Shown here: piece after piece, positions 33,952-43,233 of the stretch
Layout of the letters: every line of letters starts with the position of its first letter
Numbering within the stretch: position 1 is the first letter of the stretch
Origin: an uncultured bacterium
GTDB taxonomy: Bacteria > Actinomycetota > Coriobacteriia > Coriobacteriales > Atopobiaceae
Assembly (NCBI GenBank): GCA_905214865.1
Contig: CAJMNO010000004.1
Coordinates: 62,001 to 126,000, forward strand
Reading direction: 5' to 3'
Length of the DNA: 64,000 nt
Position numbers and translations under genes: made by a program
Notes under the pieces: model-generated
What the model saw: the letters and a program-made list of their open reading frames with translations, nothing else
Databases searched by the model: none
What the model was told of the DNA's origin: nothing

Positions 33952-34917
33952 CTACGGGCGGGGCGCCTGGCCCTCCTGCCACTCGGACCCCTGGGGGCGC
34001 ATGACCTTCGCCAGGGCGTCGAGAGCCGCCCTCCTGAGGGCCGTGAACCCGGAGGGCCTGGCCGCCACCCAGTCGACGGGATGCGCCGCGAGCATGGCGC
34101 GCGCCTCGTCTATCACCTGGCGCCCCGTACCCGCCTGGAAGGCGTCGTCCCCCGAGACGGGGAGGTTGACGTAGACGTCTGCCGCCTGGGAGTACAGGCG
34201 GTCGAGCTGGTTTGCCCCGCACGCCATGGTCCGACGGGCGATGTCGATGGGGGCGGGAGACTCGAGCGGGCTCATGGAGCGGATGAGGCCCACGCCCACC
34301 ACGGCGTCCACCGAGCCTCGGTCGAAGAGCGGCGTGGGCAGGTTCATGCGGCAGCCGCCGTCCATGAAGGTGCGGCCCAGGTACTGGGTGGGCGTGACGG
34401 CGAGGGGGTACGAGGCGGAGCAGGTGACGCACTTGGCCAGGTCGAGGTTGCCGGTGAGGCACGCCCACGAGCCGTTGGGGTCGCCAAACAGGTCGGGATC
34501 GTTGGTGAACACGCACAGCTGCCCCGTGGTGATGTCCACCGCCGGGATGGCCACGGGCATCTTGAGGTCGTCCATGTGGAGCGCCCCCGCCTCGCCCAGG
34601 ATGTCGCGGGCGTAGCCCTCCATCACCCCCGAGTCCAGGAAGCCGTTGCTCTTGACCATGTTGAGGACCTTGAACTGCATGTTCTTGAGGAAGCCGTCCT
34701 CGACCACGCGACGGTCCATCTTCACCAGGAGCTCCTCGATGCGGGACGAGGGGAGTCCCGCCGCCGTGAGCACCGCGACCATCGAGCCCATGGAGGTCCC
34801 CGCCGCCGCGGCAATGCGCACGTCATTGCACTCCATGTCCTCTATGGCTGCGACCTCGGCAAACGAGCGGAACCCACCACCGCAGAACGCGACGCCAACA
34901 CCATCGAGCCTTGCCAT
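33952..34917 (-). CDS. Patatin-like phospholipase
   Basis: A 321-residue patatin-fold hydrolase. The oxyanion stretch is CGGGFRSFA (12-20), the nucleophile Ser42 lies in AGTSMGSM, and the dyad Asp is in FMDGGCRMN near 183. It would act on lipid acyl esters. The family name is clear but the true substrate is not. No signal peptide is seen, so it is cytoplasmic or membrane-associated. ATG 34917 follows GGAGGAAGCT. It lies 105 bases upstream of sdaA on the same strand. Confidence 0.9.
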   Translation of the reverse strand: MARLDGVGVAFCGGGFRSFAEVAAIEDMECNDVRIAAAAGTSMGSMVAVLTAAGLPSSRIEELLVKMDRRVVEDGFLKNMQFKVLNMVKSNGFLDSGVMEGYARDILGEAGALHMDDLKMPVAIPAVDITTGQLCVFTNDPDLFGDPNGSWACLTGNLDLAKCVTCSASYPLAVTPTQYLGRTFMDGGCRMNLPTPLFDRGSVDAVVGVGLIRSMSPLESPAPIDIARRTMACGANQLDRLYSQAADVYVNLPVSGDDAFQAGTGRQVIDEARAMLAAHPVDWVAARPSGFTALRRAALDALAKVMRPQGSEWQEGQAPRP

Positions 34918-35343
34918 AGCTTCCTCCCCCGACGCTGCCCAGGACGGGGGATTCGCGCTCCCCCTCCACCCATTCGCAGGATATCAAAGGGCGGGAGGAC
35001 GAGGGACCGGCCAAGGCGCGAGGGGATGCCACGGGCGAGAATTCGCACGCACGGGGCGCGCGCTGTCGGCCCACCCCACGGCGGTCGGGCGCTCCATCCC
35101 GCGTTAAGCCCGACCCGAGCGTACGCGCACGGGCGCTTTCTGGCGCTACGTCACCTACGCATCCGACCCCAAGCAGCAACGGTCATGAAGGCAAATCGGT
35201 GGGCTCGGAATGAAGCTGGATGCCTACCACCCGGACAAGTTGCCGCCCCGCGTACGCCGGGTCGCCGCACGCCCTTCATCGAGCTCCCTCCAACCGGGGA
35301 AGGGGCGGCGTTGCGGGCCGGGCCTCCTCCGAGGTGGGCACGC

Positions 35344-35690
35344 TGGCGGCAAGCTCCTGAAATGAGCACTCACCGCGGGGTTTGGCTGCCATGGAGGCGA
35401 GAGAGGCCGGCCGTTCTCCCAGTTTGAGGTACACCAGTAGGCCAACCATGGCAGTGAGCTCCCGCTGTGAGCACTCACTTCGGGCCCCCTCTGCCATTCG
35501 AACCCCGAGAGGATAATCTCCTGGCAGCGAACTCCGGATGTGGGTGCTCACGGCGGGAGCTTGCCGCCACGAGCGAGAGGAGACGACTGGGTCCCGAGTT
35601 CTCCCACCTGGGGAAACGCCAGGGGTGCACGGCCAGTGCCAGGAACCCTTCCGTGGGGAAGCGCTCACATCGGGCTCCGGCCGCCATCGG
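35344..35690. repeat. Palindromic repeat island 4 (TGAGCACTCA family)
   Basis: Copies at about 35344-35392 (centre GAAATGAGCACTCACCGC), 35448-35498 (GCTGTGAGCACTCACTTC) and 35521-35570 (GATGTGGGTGCTCACGGC), with a half copy at 35660-35690. The flanks are TGGCRGCNA on the left and GCCGCCA or CTGCCAT on the right, as in the other islands. Confidence 0.7.
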
Positions 35691-35778
35691 AGGTCTCCCT
35701 CCCACGACCCACGACCGCCGTCCCATCAAACCTCGAACCTCGGCGGCAAAACGTCCGCGCGGAGACCGTTCCGCAAAG

Positions 35779-35881
35779 GTTGACGCGTTTAGGGAGGCGC
35801 TAACCGCGTCAATCCTTACGAAACTCCGAGTCCCGTAAGATCACGCGCGTTTACGGGGGCCCTAAACGCGTCAATCCTTAC
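35779..35881. repeat. Composite inverted/direct repeat
   Basis: TTGACGCGTTTAGGG at 35779-35793 is the exact complement of CCCTAAACGCGTCAA at 35859-35873. In addition, the 25-base segment starting GGCGCTAACCGCGTCAATCC at 35795 recurs with two changes at 35857-35881. The element is not related to the two palindrome families. Confidence 0.6.
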
Positions 35882-35983
35882 GGGCCCGGATCCCATGGGG
35901 CTGGCCGCGCCTCGGGGTCGGTCGCGGTGGGCCCTCTCGGGCGGAGGTAGGCCAACTCCCTCGGCGGCGTCGGCCAACTTCCA

Positions 35984-36100
35984 TTCTTTGACTCTTGGGC
36001 CCACCCAGCGCAGTCGACCTACTCGCGGGGGCTGGCACGCCCCGTCCCCTCGGCGACAGCACCCCCTCCGTTCTTTGACTCTTGGGCCCCACCCAGCGCA
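35984..36100. repeat. Direct repeat pair
   Basis: TTCTTTGACTCTTGGGCCC followed by ACCCAGCGCA occurs at 35984-36012 and again at 36071-36100, the second copy with one extra C. The start-to-start distance is 87 bases. Confidence 0.65.
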
Positions 36101-36411
36101 AGCAGACACGCAAGGCATCTGTCGCCAGGGCCGAGGTCGCCCATTTTTCCGAGAGCCCGCTATCCACACGAATGCCGCGGAAACCCAGGGTTCGCCAGCC
36201 AGCCGACCGTGGAGGTGCCCACGCGGGGGTTCGCCGCCAGGCCAGGAGGACTCCGCTGGAGATGGGAGTTCAGCGAGCCGCCGACCGCCCAGGACCACCG
36301 GCCCCTCCGCACGCGCCAGACCGCCGGCGCACCCCTTCTCAGGGCTCTTTCCCTCCTGGGGACGGTCCGCACTGCAGCCCGGGCGCGAGAGCCCGCAGCC
36401 CAACGTTCCCC

Positions 36412-37689
36412 TTACTCCCCCTGGTCCTCCGAGGTCTTCCCGGACGAGACGCCCAGCGGGAGCTTCGCCGCCACAAACGCGGCGACGGCGACGGCGGGCA
36501 GGCTCTGGAGCGGGAAGCACAGGGCGAGAACGCATACCGTGAGCAGCGGCTTTCTGGTGCTGGCACTCACGACTGCGCCCGCCGCGACGGCAACGGGCAG
36601 GAGCGGGTCAACGCCGAGAAGCGCCGCCGCCACGTAGCCCATGCTCACGCCGCAGAAGATGAGCGGGAAGAACTCGCCGCCCACCCAGTCGCACGCCACG
36701 CACAGCTTGGTGAGGCAGACCTTGGCGAGGGCGGTCGCAAACAGCACCGCGACGCCCACCCCCTGCCAGCCGCCCACCAGGTCACCCGTGGCAGACTCGC
36801 CCGAGAAGAGGACGTTGGGGAAAAGCACGGCAACCGCGCCCAGCACCACGCCGCAGATGACCGCACGCGGCACGCCCGCCCGGGACATCCGGTCGGCAGC
36901 GCTCTTCGCGGCCCTCCCGGCGACGGCACCGACGACGCTCAGGCCCCACCCCAGGACCAGGGCGAGAAGCGCCGCCAAGACCGAGGAGTGCAGGTAGTCG
37001 ATCGCCGGGAAGCGGGGAAGCGCCCCGGCGGGCCCCGCAAGTCTCGCCAGCGCGACGGCGCCCAGGACGAAGCCGATGCCGGCGACCGCCCACACGGCCG
37101 CCTTGTGGCGCTTGTGCATGAGCCGCGCCTCTCGCCCGACCCACTCGGGGCTGAGCGCGGGGACGCCGCTCCTCACGGGCTTGGACGGGTCGTCGGCGAC
37201 GGCCCCGCCAGAGCGCCTCAGGGCGGCCATCGCGGCGGTGAAGCCCGCGGCGGCGAAGCCCGAGATGCCCGCCTCGGGACCCACCGCCCCGCCAAACGCG
37301 ATGGGAAGCAGGAAGAGGACCAGGGAGCGGCCCCAGCTCCTCACGGAGTAGCCGCCGTTCTCGCGGCAGTGGGCGACGACCACCGAGAGGGTATCGAGCG
37401 TGTAGCCGCACCTGCAGGTCCATGCCTCCACCAGGATGCCGCCAACCGTGCAGACGACAAGGGGGTAGGCGGTGCGCACGCCCTCGGGGAGGGTACCCCT
37501 CAGCCCCTCCCACACCGTGGACTGCGCCAGGTCGCCCAGCCTTAGCACGGCAAAGGTCAGGAAGCCAACCACGACGCCCAGGACGAGCGCCACGAGGAGG
37601 AGGAAGGCGGACGCCCGGACGCGGTCGGAGCCCCTGAGCTCCGAGAGGGTTCCCTGGCTCCCGCCGTCGCTTTCCCCGCGGCCCTTCAC
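36412..37689 (-). CDS. ClC family chloride channel/antiporter-like protein
   Basis: A 425-residue membrane protein of the ClC fold. The pore motif GGAVGPEAGISG contains the GxxGPE block with its gating Glu. Other family landmarks are LFSGESATGDL and CDWVGGEFFPLIFCGVSMGY, and about ten helices are evident. The GTG at 37689 is chosen because GGGGAGAGG lies 7 bases upstream; an ATG 111 bases further out gives a non-hydrophobic extension. It is divergent from the ABC importer operon and is flanked downstream by the repeat island. Confidence 0.86.
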   Translation of the reverse strand: MKGRGESDGGSQGTLSELRGSDRVRASAFLLLVALVLGVVVGFLTFAVLRLGDLAQSTVWEGLRGTLPEGVRTAYPLVVCTVGGILVEAWTCRCGYTLDTLSVVVAHCRENGGYSVRSWGRSLVLFLLPIAFGGAVGPEAGISGFAAAGFTAAMAALRRSGGAVADDPSKPVRSGVPALSPEWVGREARLMHKRHKAAVWAVAGIGFVLGAVALARLAGPAGALPRFPAIDYLHSSVLAALLALVLGWGLSVVGAVAGRAAKSAADRMSRAGVPRAVICGVVLGAVAVLFPNVLFSGESATGDLVGGWQGVGVAVLFATALAKVCLTKLCVACDWVGGEFFPLIFCGVSMGYVAAALLGVDPLLPVAVAAGAVVSASTRKPLLTVCVLALCFPLQSLPAVAVAAFVAAKLPLGVSSGKTSEDQGE

Positions 37690-37954
37690 GGTGTGGCCTC
37701 TCCCCTGTTCCACGCAGCTCTCCCCTCGCGCCGCCTCGCCCGCCGGCGAGACAATGCCCCAACATTGATAGAGGATACCCGACGCGGGATGGGATTCCAT
37801 GCACCTCGGACGGCTCGCTGCCAGCGCGTGCGGTTACGAGCTTGTAATCGTTCTTCTCCCCAAACCATACGTCCCCAACATCAAACTTAGGATGTGCTGA
37901 TAAGCGCAACCGCCATGCACGGGCATGGCACTGCACAAGGAGGAGGCTGTCAGC

Positions 37955-38983
37955 ATGACCAAGAACGTCACACGTCGCGATGCCATTGCACTGTTTGGGG
38001 GTCTGGCGGCCTTTACGCTGGCCGGATGCAGCGGCGGCGGGAGCGGCTCGGACAGCTCCGCCGGCTCCAAGACCTACAAGATCGGCGTGCTGCAGCTCAC
38101 CGAGCACGACGCGCTCGACGCCGCCAACAAGGGCTTTGTGAGCGCCCTCGACGACTCGGGCATCAAATACGACATCGACCAGCAGAACGCACAGAACGAC
38201 CAGTCCGCCTGCCAGACCATCGCCACCAAGCTGGTGAACGACGGAGACGACCTGATCCTTGCCATCGCGACCCCCGCCGCGCAGGCCGTCGCGGGCGCCA
38301 CGACCGACATCCCCATCGTGGGGACGGCGATCACCGACTTCGCCGCGTCCGGCCTGGTGGACAGCAACGACAAGCCCGGCAACAACGTCACCGGCACCTC
38401 GGACCTGACGCCGGTCGACGACCAGTTCAGCCTGCTGGTGAAGCTGCTCCCCGACGCCAAGACCGTCGGCATCCTGTACTGCACCGCAGAGAGCAACTCG
38501 GACGTCCAGGTGAAGATGGCCGAGGAGGCCGCCAAGAAGCGCAACCTCACGGCAACCCGCTACTCGGTCTCGAGCTCCAACGAGATCCAGCAGGTCGTGG
38601 AGTCCATGGTAGGAAAGGTCGACGCCTGCTACGCCCCCACCGACAACACCATCGCGGCGGGCATGTCCACGGTCTCGATGGTCGCGAACGAGAACAAGCT
38701 CCCCGTCATCTGCGGGGAGAAGGGCATGGTAGACAACGGCGGCCTGGCCACCTACGGCATCGACTACGAGAAGCTGGGCTACAAGGCCGGCCAGATGGCG
38801 GTCAAGATCCTGAAGGGCGAGTCGCAGCCCGCGGACATGCCCATCGAACACCTGAGCGCCAAGGAGTGCACGCTGTCGACCAACCAGAAGACCGCCGAGG
38901 CGGTTGGCGTGGACCTCACCGTGCTGGGTGACTCCGCCACGTCGAGCGACGGCGCGGACTCCGCGGACAGCGCCTCGGCATAG
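37955..38983 (+). CDS. ABC transporter substrate-binding lipoprotein
   Basis: A 342-residue exported lipoprotein. The signal peptide is of the lipoprotein type with a twin basic start (MTKNVTRRDA) and lipobox LAGC. The mature part is a two-lobed binding protein of the ABC_sub_bind (PF04392) family, as in TrpX-type and related amino-acid or purine importers. A Ser/Gly/Asp-rich linker follows the lipid Cys and a similar tail ends the protein. ATG 37955 follows AAGGAGGAGG. It heads a three-gene importer operon; a hairpin at 39044-39076 separates it from the permease. Ligand unknown. Confidence 0.9.
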   Translation: MTKNVTRRDAIALFGGLAAFTLAGCSGGGSGSDSSAGSKTYKIGVLQLTEHDALDAANKGFVSALDDSGIKYDIDQQNAQNDQSACQTIATKLVNDGDDLILAIATPAAQAVAGATTDIPIVGTAITDFAASGLVDSNDKPGNNVTGTSDLTPVDDQFSLLVKLLPDAKTVGILYCTAESNSDVQVKMAEEAAKKRNLTATRYSVSSSNEIQQVVESMVGKVDACYAPTDNTIAAGMSTVSMVANENKLPVICGEKGMVDNGGLATYGIDYEKLGYKAGQMAVKILKGESQPADMPIEHLSAKECTLSTNQKTAEAVGVDLTVLGDSATSSDGADSADSASA

Positions 38984-39043
38984 GGATGTGCGACCCTTCG
39001 GGTCAAACGGAGCAAGGTAGGGCCGCCACGTGCGGCGACGTTA

Positions 39044-39076
39044 GATGTGCCCGGGGCAACGCGTCCCGGGCACATC
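39044..39076 (+). terminator. Intercistronic hairpin in the ABC operon
   Basis: GATGTGCCCGGG and CCCGGGCACATC form a perfect 12-bp stem with a 9-base loop between the binding-protein and permease genes, ending 19 bases before the permease start. There is no T run. Such hairpins commonly protect the upstream message or reduce read-through, giving more binding protein than permease. Confidence 0.6.
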
Positions 39077-39095
39077 ATCGGGTTTGGGGGAACGT

Positions 39096-40013
39096 ATGGC
39101 ATTGGCACTCGCTGGGGCGGTGTCGCAGGGAATCCTCTGGGGCATCATGGTGCTCGGCGTGTTCATCACCTTCCGGATGCTGGACATTGCCGACCTGACG
39201 GTGGACGGGAGCTTTGCCCTGGGCGGCTGCGTCGCCGCGGTGGCGTCGGTCAACCTGGGGCTCGACCCACTGGTCGCGATTCTGCTGGGAACCTTCGCCG
39301 GGATCGTCGCCGGCGCCGTGACCGGGCTTCTCCACACGCTCTTCGACATCCCCGCCATCCTCGCGGGAATCCTCACGCAGATCTCGCTCTGGTCCATCAA
39401 TCTGCGCGTCATGGGCAAGTCCAACACGCCGCTGCTGGGCGTGGACACCGTGTTCACGCGCGTCTCCAAGGCACTTGGCATCTCGCAGAGCATGGCGTCC
39501 CTGCTCATCGGGCTGGTCATCGCCGTTCTCTGCATCCTCCTCCTCTACTGGTTCTTTGGCACCGAGATCGGCTCCGCCCTGCGCGCCACCGGCCAGAACG
39601 AGGACATGTGCCGCGCGCTGGGCATCGACGTGCGCGTGACCAAGCTCATCGCGCTCAGCCTCTCCAACGGCCTGGTGGGCCTGTCCGGCGCCCTGGTGTG
39701 CCAGAGCCAGAAGTACGCCGACATCAACATGGGCACCGGCGCCATCGTGATCGGCCTCGCCGCCATCGTCATAGGAGAGGTGCTCGGCCGCCTCACCCCG
39801 GGCAAGCTCCAGGCGTTCGGCAGCCGCCTGACCTCCGCCGTGGTGGGCTCCGTGATCTACTTCATCATCCGCGCCTTCGTCCTCCAGATGGGCATGGACG
39901 CAAACGACATGAAGCTCCTCTCGGCCATCATCGTGGCCCTGGCCCTGGTCATCCCCGTCGTAGTGGAGCGCAGCCAGGCGCGCCGCGCGTACTCGAAGGG
40001 AGGCGAGCGCTGA
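39096..40013 (+). CDS. ABC transporter permease
   Basis: A 305-residue inner-membrane permease with eight or nine helices, of the branched-chain amino acid/TrpY-type group (BPD_transp_2). Family landmarks include DLTVDGSFALGG near residue 35 and ALRATGQNEDMCRALGIDV. ATG 39096 follows GGGGG and replaces an in-frame start inside the upstream hairpin. The stop overlaps the ATPase start (TGATG). Confidence 0.92.
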   Translation: MALALAGAVSQGILWGIMVLGVFITFRMLDIADLTVDGSFALGGCVAAVASVNLGLDPLVAILLGTFAGIVAGAVTGLLHTLFDIPAILAGILTQISLWSINLRVMGKSNTPLLGVDTVFTRVSKALGISQSMASLLIGLVIAVLCILLLYWFFGTEIGSALRATGQNEDMCRALGIDVRVTKLIALSLSNGLVGLSGALVCQSQKYADINMGTGAIVIGLAAIVIGEVLGRLTPGKLQAFGSRLTSAVVGSVIYFIIRAFVLQMGMDANDMKLLSAIIVALALVIPVVVERSQARRAYSKGGER

Positions 40014-40807
40014 TGCTGTCGCTCAAGGGAGTCACCAAGACCTTCAACCGAGGTACGGTCAACGAGAAGCCCGCGCTCACGGGCGTTAACCTCGACCTCG
40101 ACGCCGGCGACTTCGTCACCATCATCGGCGGCAACGGCGCCGGCAAGTCCACCCTGCTCAACAGCATCGCCGGCGTGTTCCCGCTGGACGGCGGCACCAT
40201 CGTGCTGGACGGTCGCGACGTCTCGCGCCTCCCCGAGCACCGGCGCGCCGCCGACCTGGGCCGCGTGTTCCAGGACCCCATGCGCGGTACCGCCGCCGAC
40301 ATGCAGATCGACGAGAACCTCGCCCTCGCCGCCCGCCGCGGGCAGCACCGCGGGCTCTCGTGGGGCATCAGCAAGGAGGAGCGCGACGGCTACCACGAGC
40401 GCCTGAGGGAGCTTGACCTGGGGCTCGAGGACCGCATGACCTCCAAGGTGGGCCTGCTCTCGGGCGGCCAGCGCCAGGCGCTCACCCTGCTCATGGCGGT
40501 GCTGAAGAAGCCCAAGCTGCTCCTGCTCGACGAGCACACGGCGGCACTCGACCCCAAGACCGCCAGCAAGGTCCTCTCGCTCACCCAGAAGCTGGTGGCC
40601 GAGAACCACCTCACCACGCTGATGGTCACGCACAACATGCACGACGCCATCCGCCTGGGCAACCGCCTGATCATGATGCACGAGGGCAACGTGATCTACG
40701 ACGTGCGCGGGGACGAGAAGTCCGGCCTCACGGTCGCCGACCTGCTCAAGAAGTTCGAGGAGGTCTCGGGCGGCGAGCTCGCCAACGACCGCATGCTCCT
40801 CTCGTAG
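40013..40807 (+). CDS. ABC transporter ATP-binding protein
   Basis: A 264-residue ATPase. Walker A is GGNGAGKST (39-47), the Q-loop is in VFQDPMRGT, the signature is LSGGQRQ, Walker B is LLLLDEHTAALD and the switch His is in VTHNMH. The DEHTAALDPK form with His after the Glu is typical of ATPases paired with PF04392 binding proteins. Translation is coupled to the permease by the TGATG overlap. A terminator follows. Confidence 0.94.
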   Translation: MLSLKGVTKTFNRGTVNEKPALTGVNLDLDAGDFVTIIGGNGAGKSTLLNSIAGVFPLDGGTIVLDGRDVSRLPEHRRAADLGRVFQDPMRGTAADMQIDENLALAARRGQHRGLSWGISKEERDGYHERLRELDLGLEDRMTSKVGLLSGGQRQALTLLMAVLKKPKLLLLDEHTAALDPKTASKVLSLTQKLVAENHLTTLMVTHNMHDAIRLGNRLIMMHEGNVIYDVRGDEKSGLTVADLLKKFEEVSGGELANDRMLLS

Positions 40808-40833
40808 CAAGGCGAGAGATTCCGCATCCCAGG

Positions 40834-40865
40834 GCGCCCGCATCCACCGCGACGGATGCGGGCGC
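40834..40865 (+). terminator. Terminator after the ABC operon
   Basis: GCGCCCGCATCC and GGATGCGGGCGC form a perfect 12-bp stem with an 8-base loop, followed by ACCCTTGTTG. It lies between the ATPase gene and the convergent HAD gene. Confidence 0.7.
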
Positions 40866-40882
40866 ACCCTTGTTGGGCGGCG

Positions 40883-41749
40883 CTACTCCCCCTCCCGCAT
40901 GAAGGCGGGAAGCACCTCTCGCCCGGTCACGTGCGAGAGACGGGCCGCCTCGGCGATCTGCTCGAGGGCGCGTGCCACCCCAAAGTCCGCGGAAGCACCC
41001 ACGTGCCAGCGCGCCGCACGCGAGGCAGCGGGGTTGGCATTGGCGACGGCACACGAGTTGGGGACCGCCCGGAGCATGTCCAGGTCGTTGTCCGCGTCAC
41101 CAAAGACGCAGACCTCGTCGGGCTCCAGCCCCAGCACGTTTGAGAGGATGCCCACGCCGTTGGCCTTGCCCCATCCCCGGAGGCTCACGTCGAGCCACTG
41201 CTCCACGGTGTGCAGGAAGGTGAGGTCCGTGCACGCCTCCGTCAGCCGCGCAGACAGGTCGAGCGCCCGCCCCTCGGGGCCCCGGACGATGATCCCGGCC
41301 TTGACCACGGGGTAGTCGGGCATCCCGCCGCGCTCGTGCCGCCTGCCGCCGCACATGAACGCACGGTCGTACATGGTGCCCAGCTCCTCGCGCGTGGCAC
41401 CGACCCAGTCGCCAAAGTTGTTGTCGCGATACGTGATGAACGCACATCCGGGGAGCGGGGCAACGAGCGACTCCACCTTGCGGAGCGACTCGGTGGGCAG
41501 GGTCTTCTCGTACACGACCTCCCCCAGGAAGTACACCTTCTGCCCGTTGACCATGACGCCGGTGTTGTAGCAGCTCGCGTCGTTGCCGAAGAAGCTCGCC
41601 ACCTCCCCGCGGTCGCGTCCGCTGGCGGGACCAAAGTCGATGCCCTCCTCCTGGCAGGCGTGGATCGCGTCAATCGCGCGCCGCGAGACCCTCTCGTCGC
41701 CAAAGGGCACGAGGGTGTTGTCCATGTCCGTGAGGACGAGCCTGATCAT
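40883..41749 (-). CDS. Cof-type HAD-IIB family hydrolase
   Basis: A 288-residue haloacid-dehalogenase-superfamily phosphatase, probably acting on sugar phosphates or nucleotides. The nucleophile motif is LTDMDNT (D8, D10), motif II Ser/Thr lies in GPASGRD, the Lys is in WGKANGV, and motif IV is VFGDADNDLDML. A C2-type cap is inserted between. The start at 41749 (MIRLVLTD) matches its paralogue at 54731-55582, which has the same opening and the same VPNSCAVANA-like ending block. Confidence 0.9.
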   Translation of the reverse strand: MIRLVLTDMDNTLVPFGDERVSRRAIDAIHACQEEGIDFGPASGRDRGEVASFFGNDASCYNTGVMVNGQKVYFLGEVVYEKTLPTESLRKVESLVAPLPGCAFITYRDNNFGDWVGATREELGTMYDRAFMCGGRRHERGGMPDYPVVKAGIIVRGPEGRALDLSARLTEACTDLTFLHTVEQWLDVSLRGWGKANGVGILSNVLGLEPDEVCVFGDADNDLDMLRAVPNSCAVANANPAASRAARWHVGASADFGVARALEQIAEAARLSHVTGREVLPAFMREGE

Positions 41750-42013
41750 GCGACCACTCCTGGAACTGGCGAGCAACGGGAACGGAAGCTCAAGGCTTCC
41801 GTCACTAACCTTACGCCTTGGGATGTCTCGCCGCGCCCGGGGAGCGCATGCCCCCAGGATTGGCGCAAATGGCCTCTCCCCCCACGTTTTGCCAGGTGAT
41901 AGCCTTGTGCAAGCACCCCTTGCGTGGACATGAACGGCCACGACCGCCCTGCAAGGGACCCTTTCTTGCCCCCGGCCCCCATCCGGGGGATGGTGTGGGC
42001 GAAGGAGGAGCAC

Positions 42014-42553
42014 ATGGAGTTTGGCGATCAGATGCGGCAGCTGCGCAAGCGCGAGGGGCTGACCCAGGAGCAGCTTGCGCAGCGCCTCATGGTCACGCGG
42101 CAGGCGGTCTCCAACTGGGAGAGGGGGACCAACCTCCCCGACATAGAGACGCTCATCCGCATCGCGACGACCTTCCACGTGTCCCTCGACCTACTCATCC
42201 TCGGCAAGGGGGAATCGAACATGGACGACAAGGACTTGGCGGGGGCCAGCCAGACGACAGGCGCCGCGGAGGCGGCCGACAGCAAGGTGGCCCGCAAGCT
42301 CATCCGCGACGGCAGCGAGGGAAGGCGCGCCCACAGCAACATGGTCACCGTGACCGTTGGCTGCGCGCTCATGCTGATGGGTGCGTTCTGCCTCTTCGTG
42401 AAGGCCAGCTCCGTTGAGTACGTGGACTCGGCGGGAATGCTGCACGAGAACTTCTTCCTGGTGCCCATGGCCGAGGCGTTCTTCCTGGCTGGCCTGGTGA
42501 CCGTCGTGGCCGCGGGCATCGCACGTATCGTCCGCAACCGCCGGCACGACTGA
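42014..42553 (+). CDS. XRE family regulator with C-terminal membrane domain
   Basis: A 179-residue protein. Residues 1-65 are a helix-turn-helix of the XRE/Cro type (RKREGLTQEQLAQRLMVTRQ, AVSNWERGTNLPDIETL). After a soluble linker two membrane helices follow (about 120-137 and 155-172), as in regulators carrying a DUF3955-like tail. A membrane-anchored regulator may sense the envelope. ATG 42014 follows GAAGGAGG. No partner gene is obvious; the HIRAN gene is convergent. Confidence 0.85.
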   Translation: MEFGDQMRQLRKREGLTQEQLAQRLMVTRQAVSNWERGTNLPDIETLIRIATTFHVSLDLLILGKGESNMDDKDLAGASQTTGAAEAADSKVARKLIRDGSEGRRAHSNMVTVTVGCALMLMGAFCLFVKASSVEYVDSAGMLHENFFLVPMAEAFFLAGLVTVVAAGIARIVRNRRHD

Positions 42554-42709
42554 GCGCTGCCGTCCAAGTGCCATTGCTGACCTTCGAGGGGTGGGACGCT
42601 CGACGGGCTTTGCCTGCGGGCGCCTCGCCCCTCAGTTCCGTTGCCCACCTTCGCTCACCCGCAAAGCCAGTGGGACGCCGCCCCGAGGAGAACGGGCAGC
42701 TTCTCTCCC

Positions 42710-43045
42710 TTACCCAAGCTGCCTGGCGTCGGTCACCCGAATGCTCATGGTCACGCAATGCTCCAGGTCCTCCTCCGGATTGATGGAGGCGACCAGCGCG
42801 TAGAAGACGTTCCCGTGGCCGTAGAACAGGAGCTGGGCTATCACGGAGTTGCACGTTCTTGGAACGTAGCCGATCTTGGTGCCATCGAGCAGCACGGCGA
42901 CCGCATGGGGGTCGTACGGGTTGTCCGGCTCTGCCACGAGCTCCAGGGGTGCCCCCACCCTCAGTTTGTCATGCATCTCGGGGCCGTCCCAGTGGGAGAA
43001 TCCCGCGACGTTGCAAAGGACGAACTGCCTTCCCATCTCGTACAT
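42710..43045 (-). CDS. HIRAN domain protein
   Basis: A 111-residue protein made almost entirely of a HIRAN domain (NVAGFSHWDG, LELVAEPDNPYDPHAVAVLL, IGYVPRTCNSVIAQLL). HIRAN domains bind DNA ends or stalled forks when fused to helicases; stand-alone bacterial versions are of unknown function. ATG 43045 has GGAGG five bases upstream and replaces a TTG four codons earlier. Confidence 0.85.
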   Translation of the reverse strand: MYEMGRQFVLCNVAGFSHWDGPEMHDKLRVGAPLELVAEPDNPYDPHAVAVLLDGTKIGYVPRTCNSVIAQLLFYGHGNVFYALVASINPEEDLEHCVTMSIRVTDARQLG

Positions 43046-43233
43046 GGCTGCCTCCAAGTTGCCTCGTGCCTCTCGCCTGCCTTGACGCCTAGGCTATGCG
43101 GGACCCCGGACAACAAGTGCCCTCGTGGCAGCATGGCATCCACATTCTCTCCATATTCATTGGAGACCCAAGGTTTCCGCAGGTGAGAGATACAATTGTC
43201 CCTGATTCGTACCACATCGCGCTGGGAGGCAGG

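Larger units (their letters stand above)
34918..36411. other. 1.5 kb gene-poor repeat island
   Basis: No gene is supported. The region contains palindromic repeat island 4 (35344-35690), a GCGTTTAG-type inverted and direct repeat (35779-35881) and a 29-base direct repeat (35984-36100). The first 400 bases hold nothing recognisable. Confidence 0.55.

Noticed and set aside
31750..35427. A 1,225-codon open frame on the plus strand
   Set aside because: It runs antisense to the serine dehydratase and patatin genes, has low-complexity Arg/Gly/Pro-rich translation and no domain. It is a shadow caused by high GC content.
37799..37903. A short frame upstream of the ABC binding protein as a leader peptide
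   Set aside because: It has no ribosome site, no run of a single amino acid codon, and no attenuator hairpin between it and the gene.
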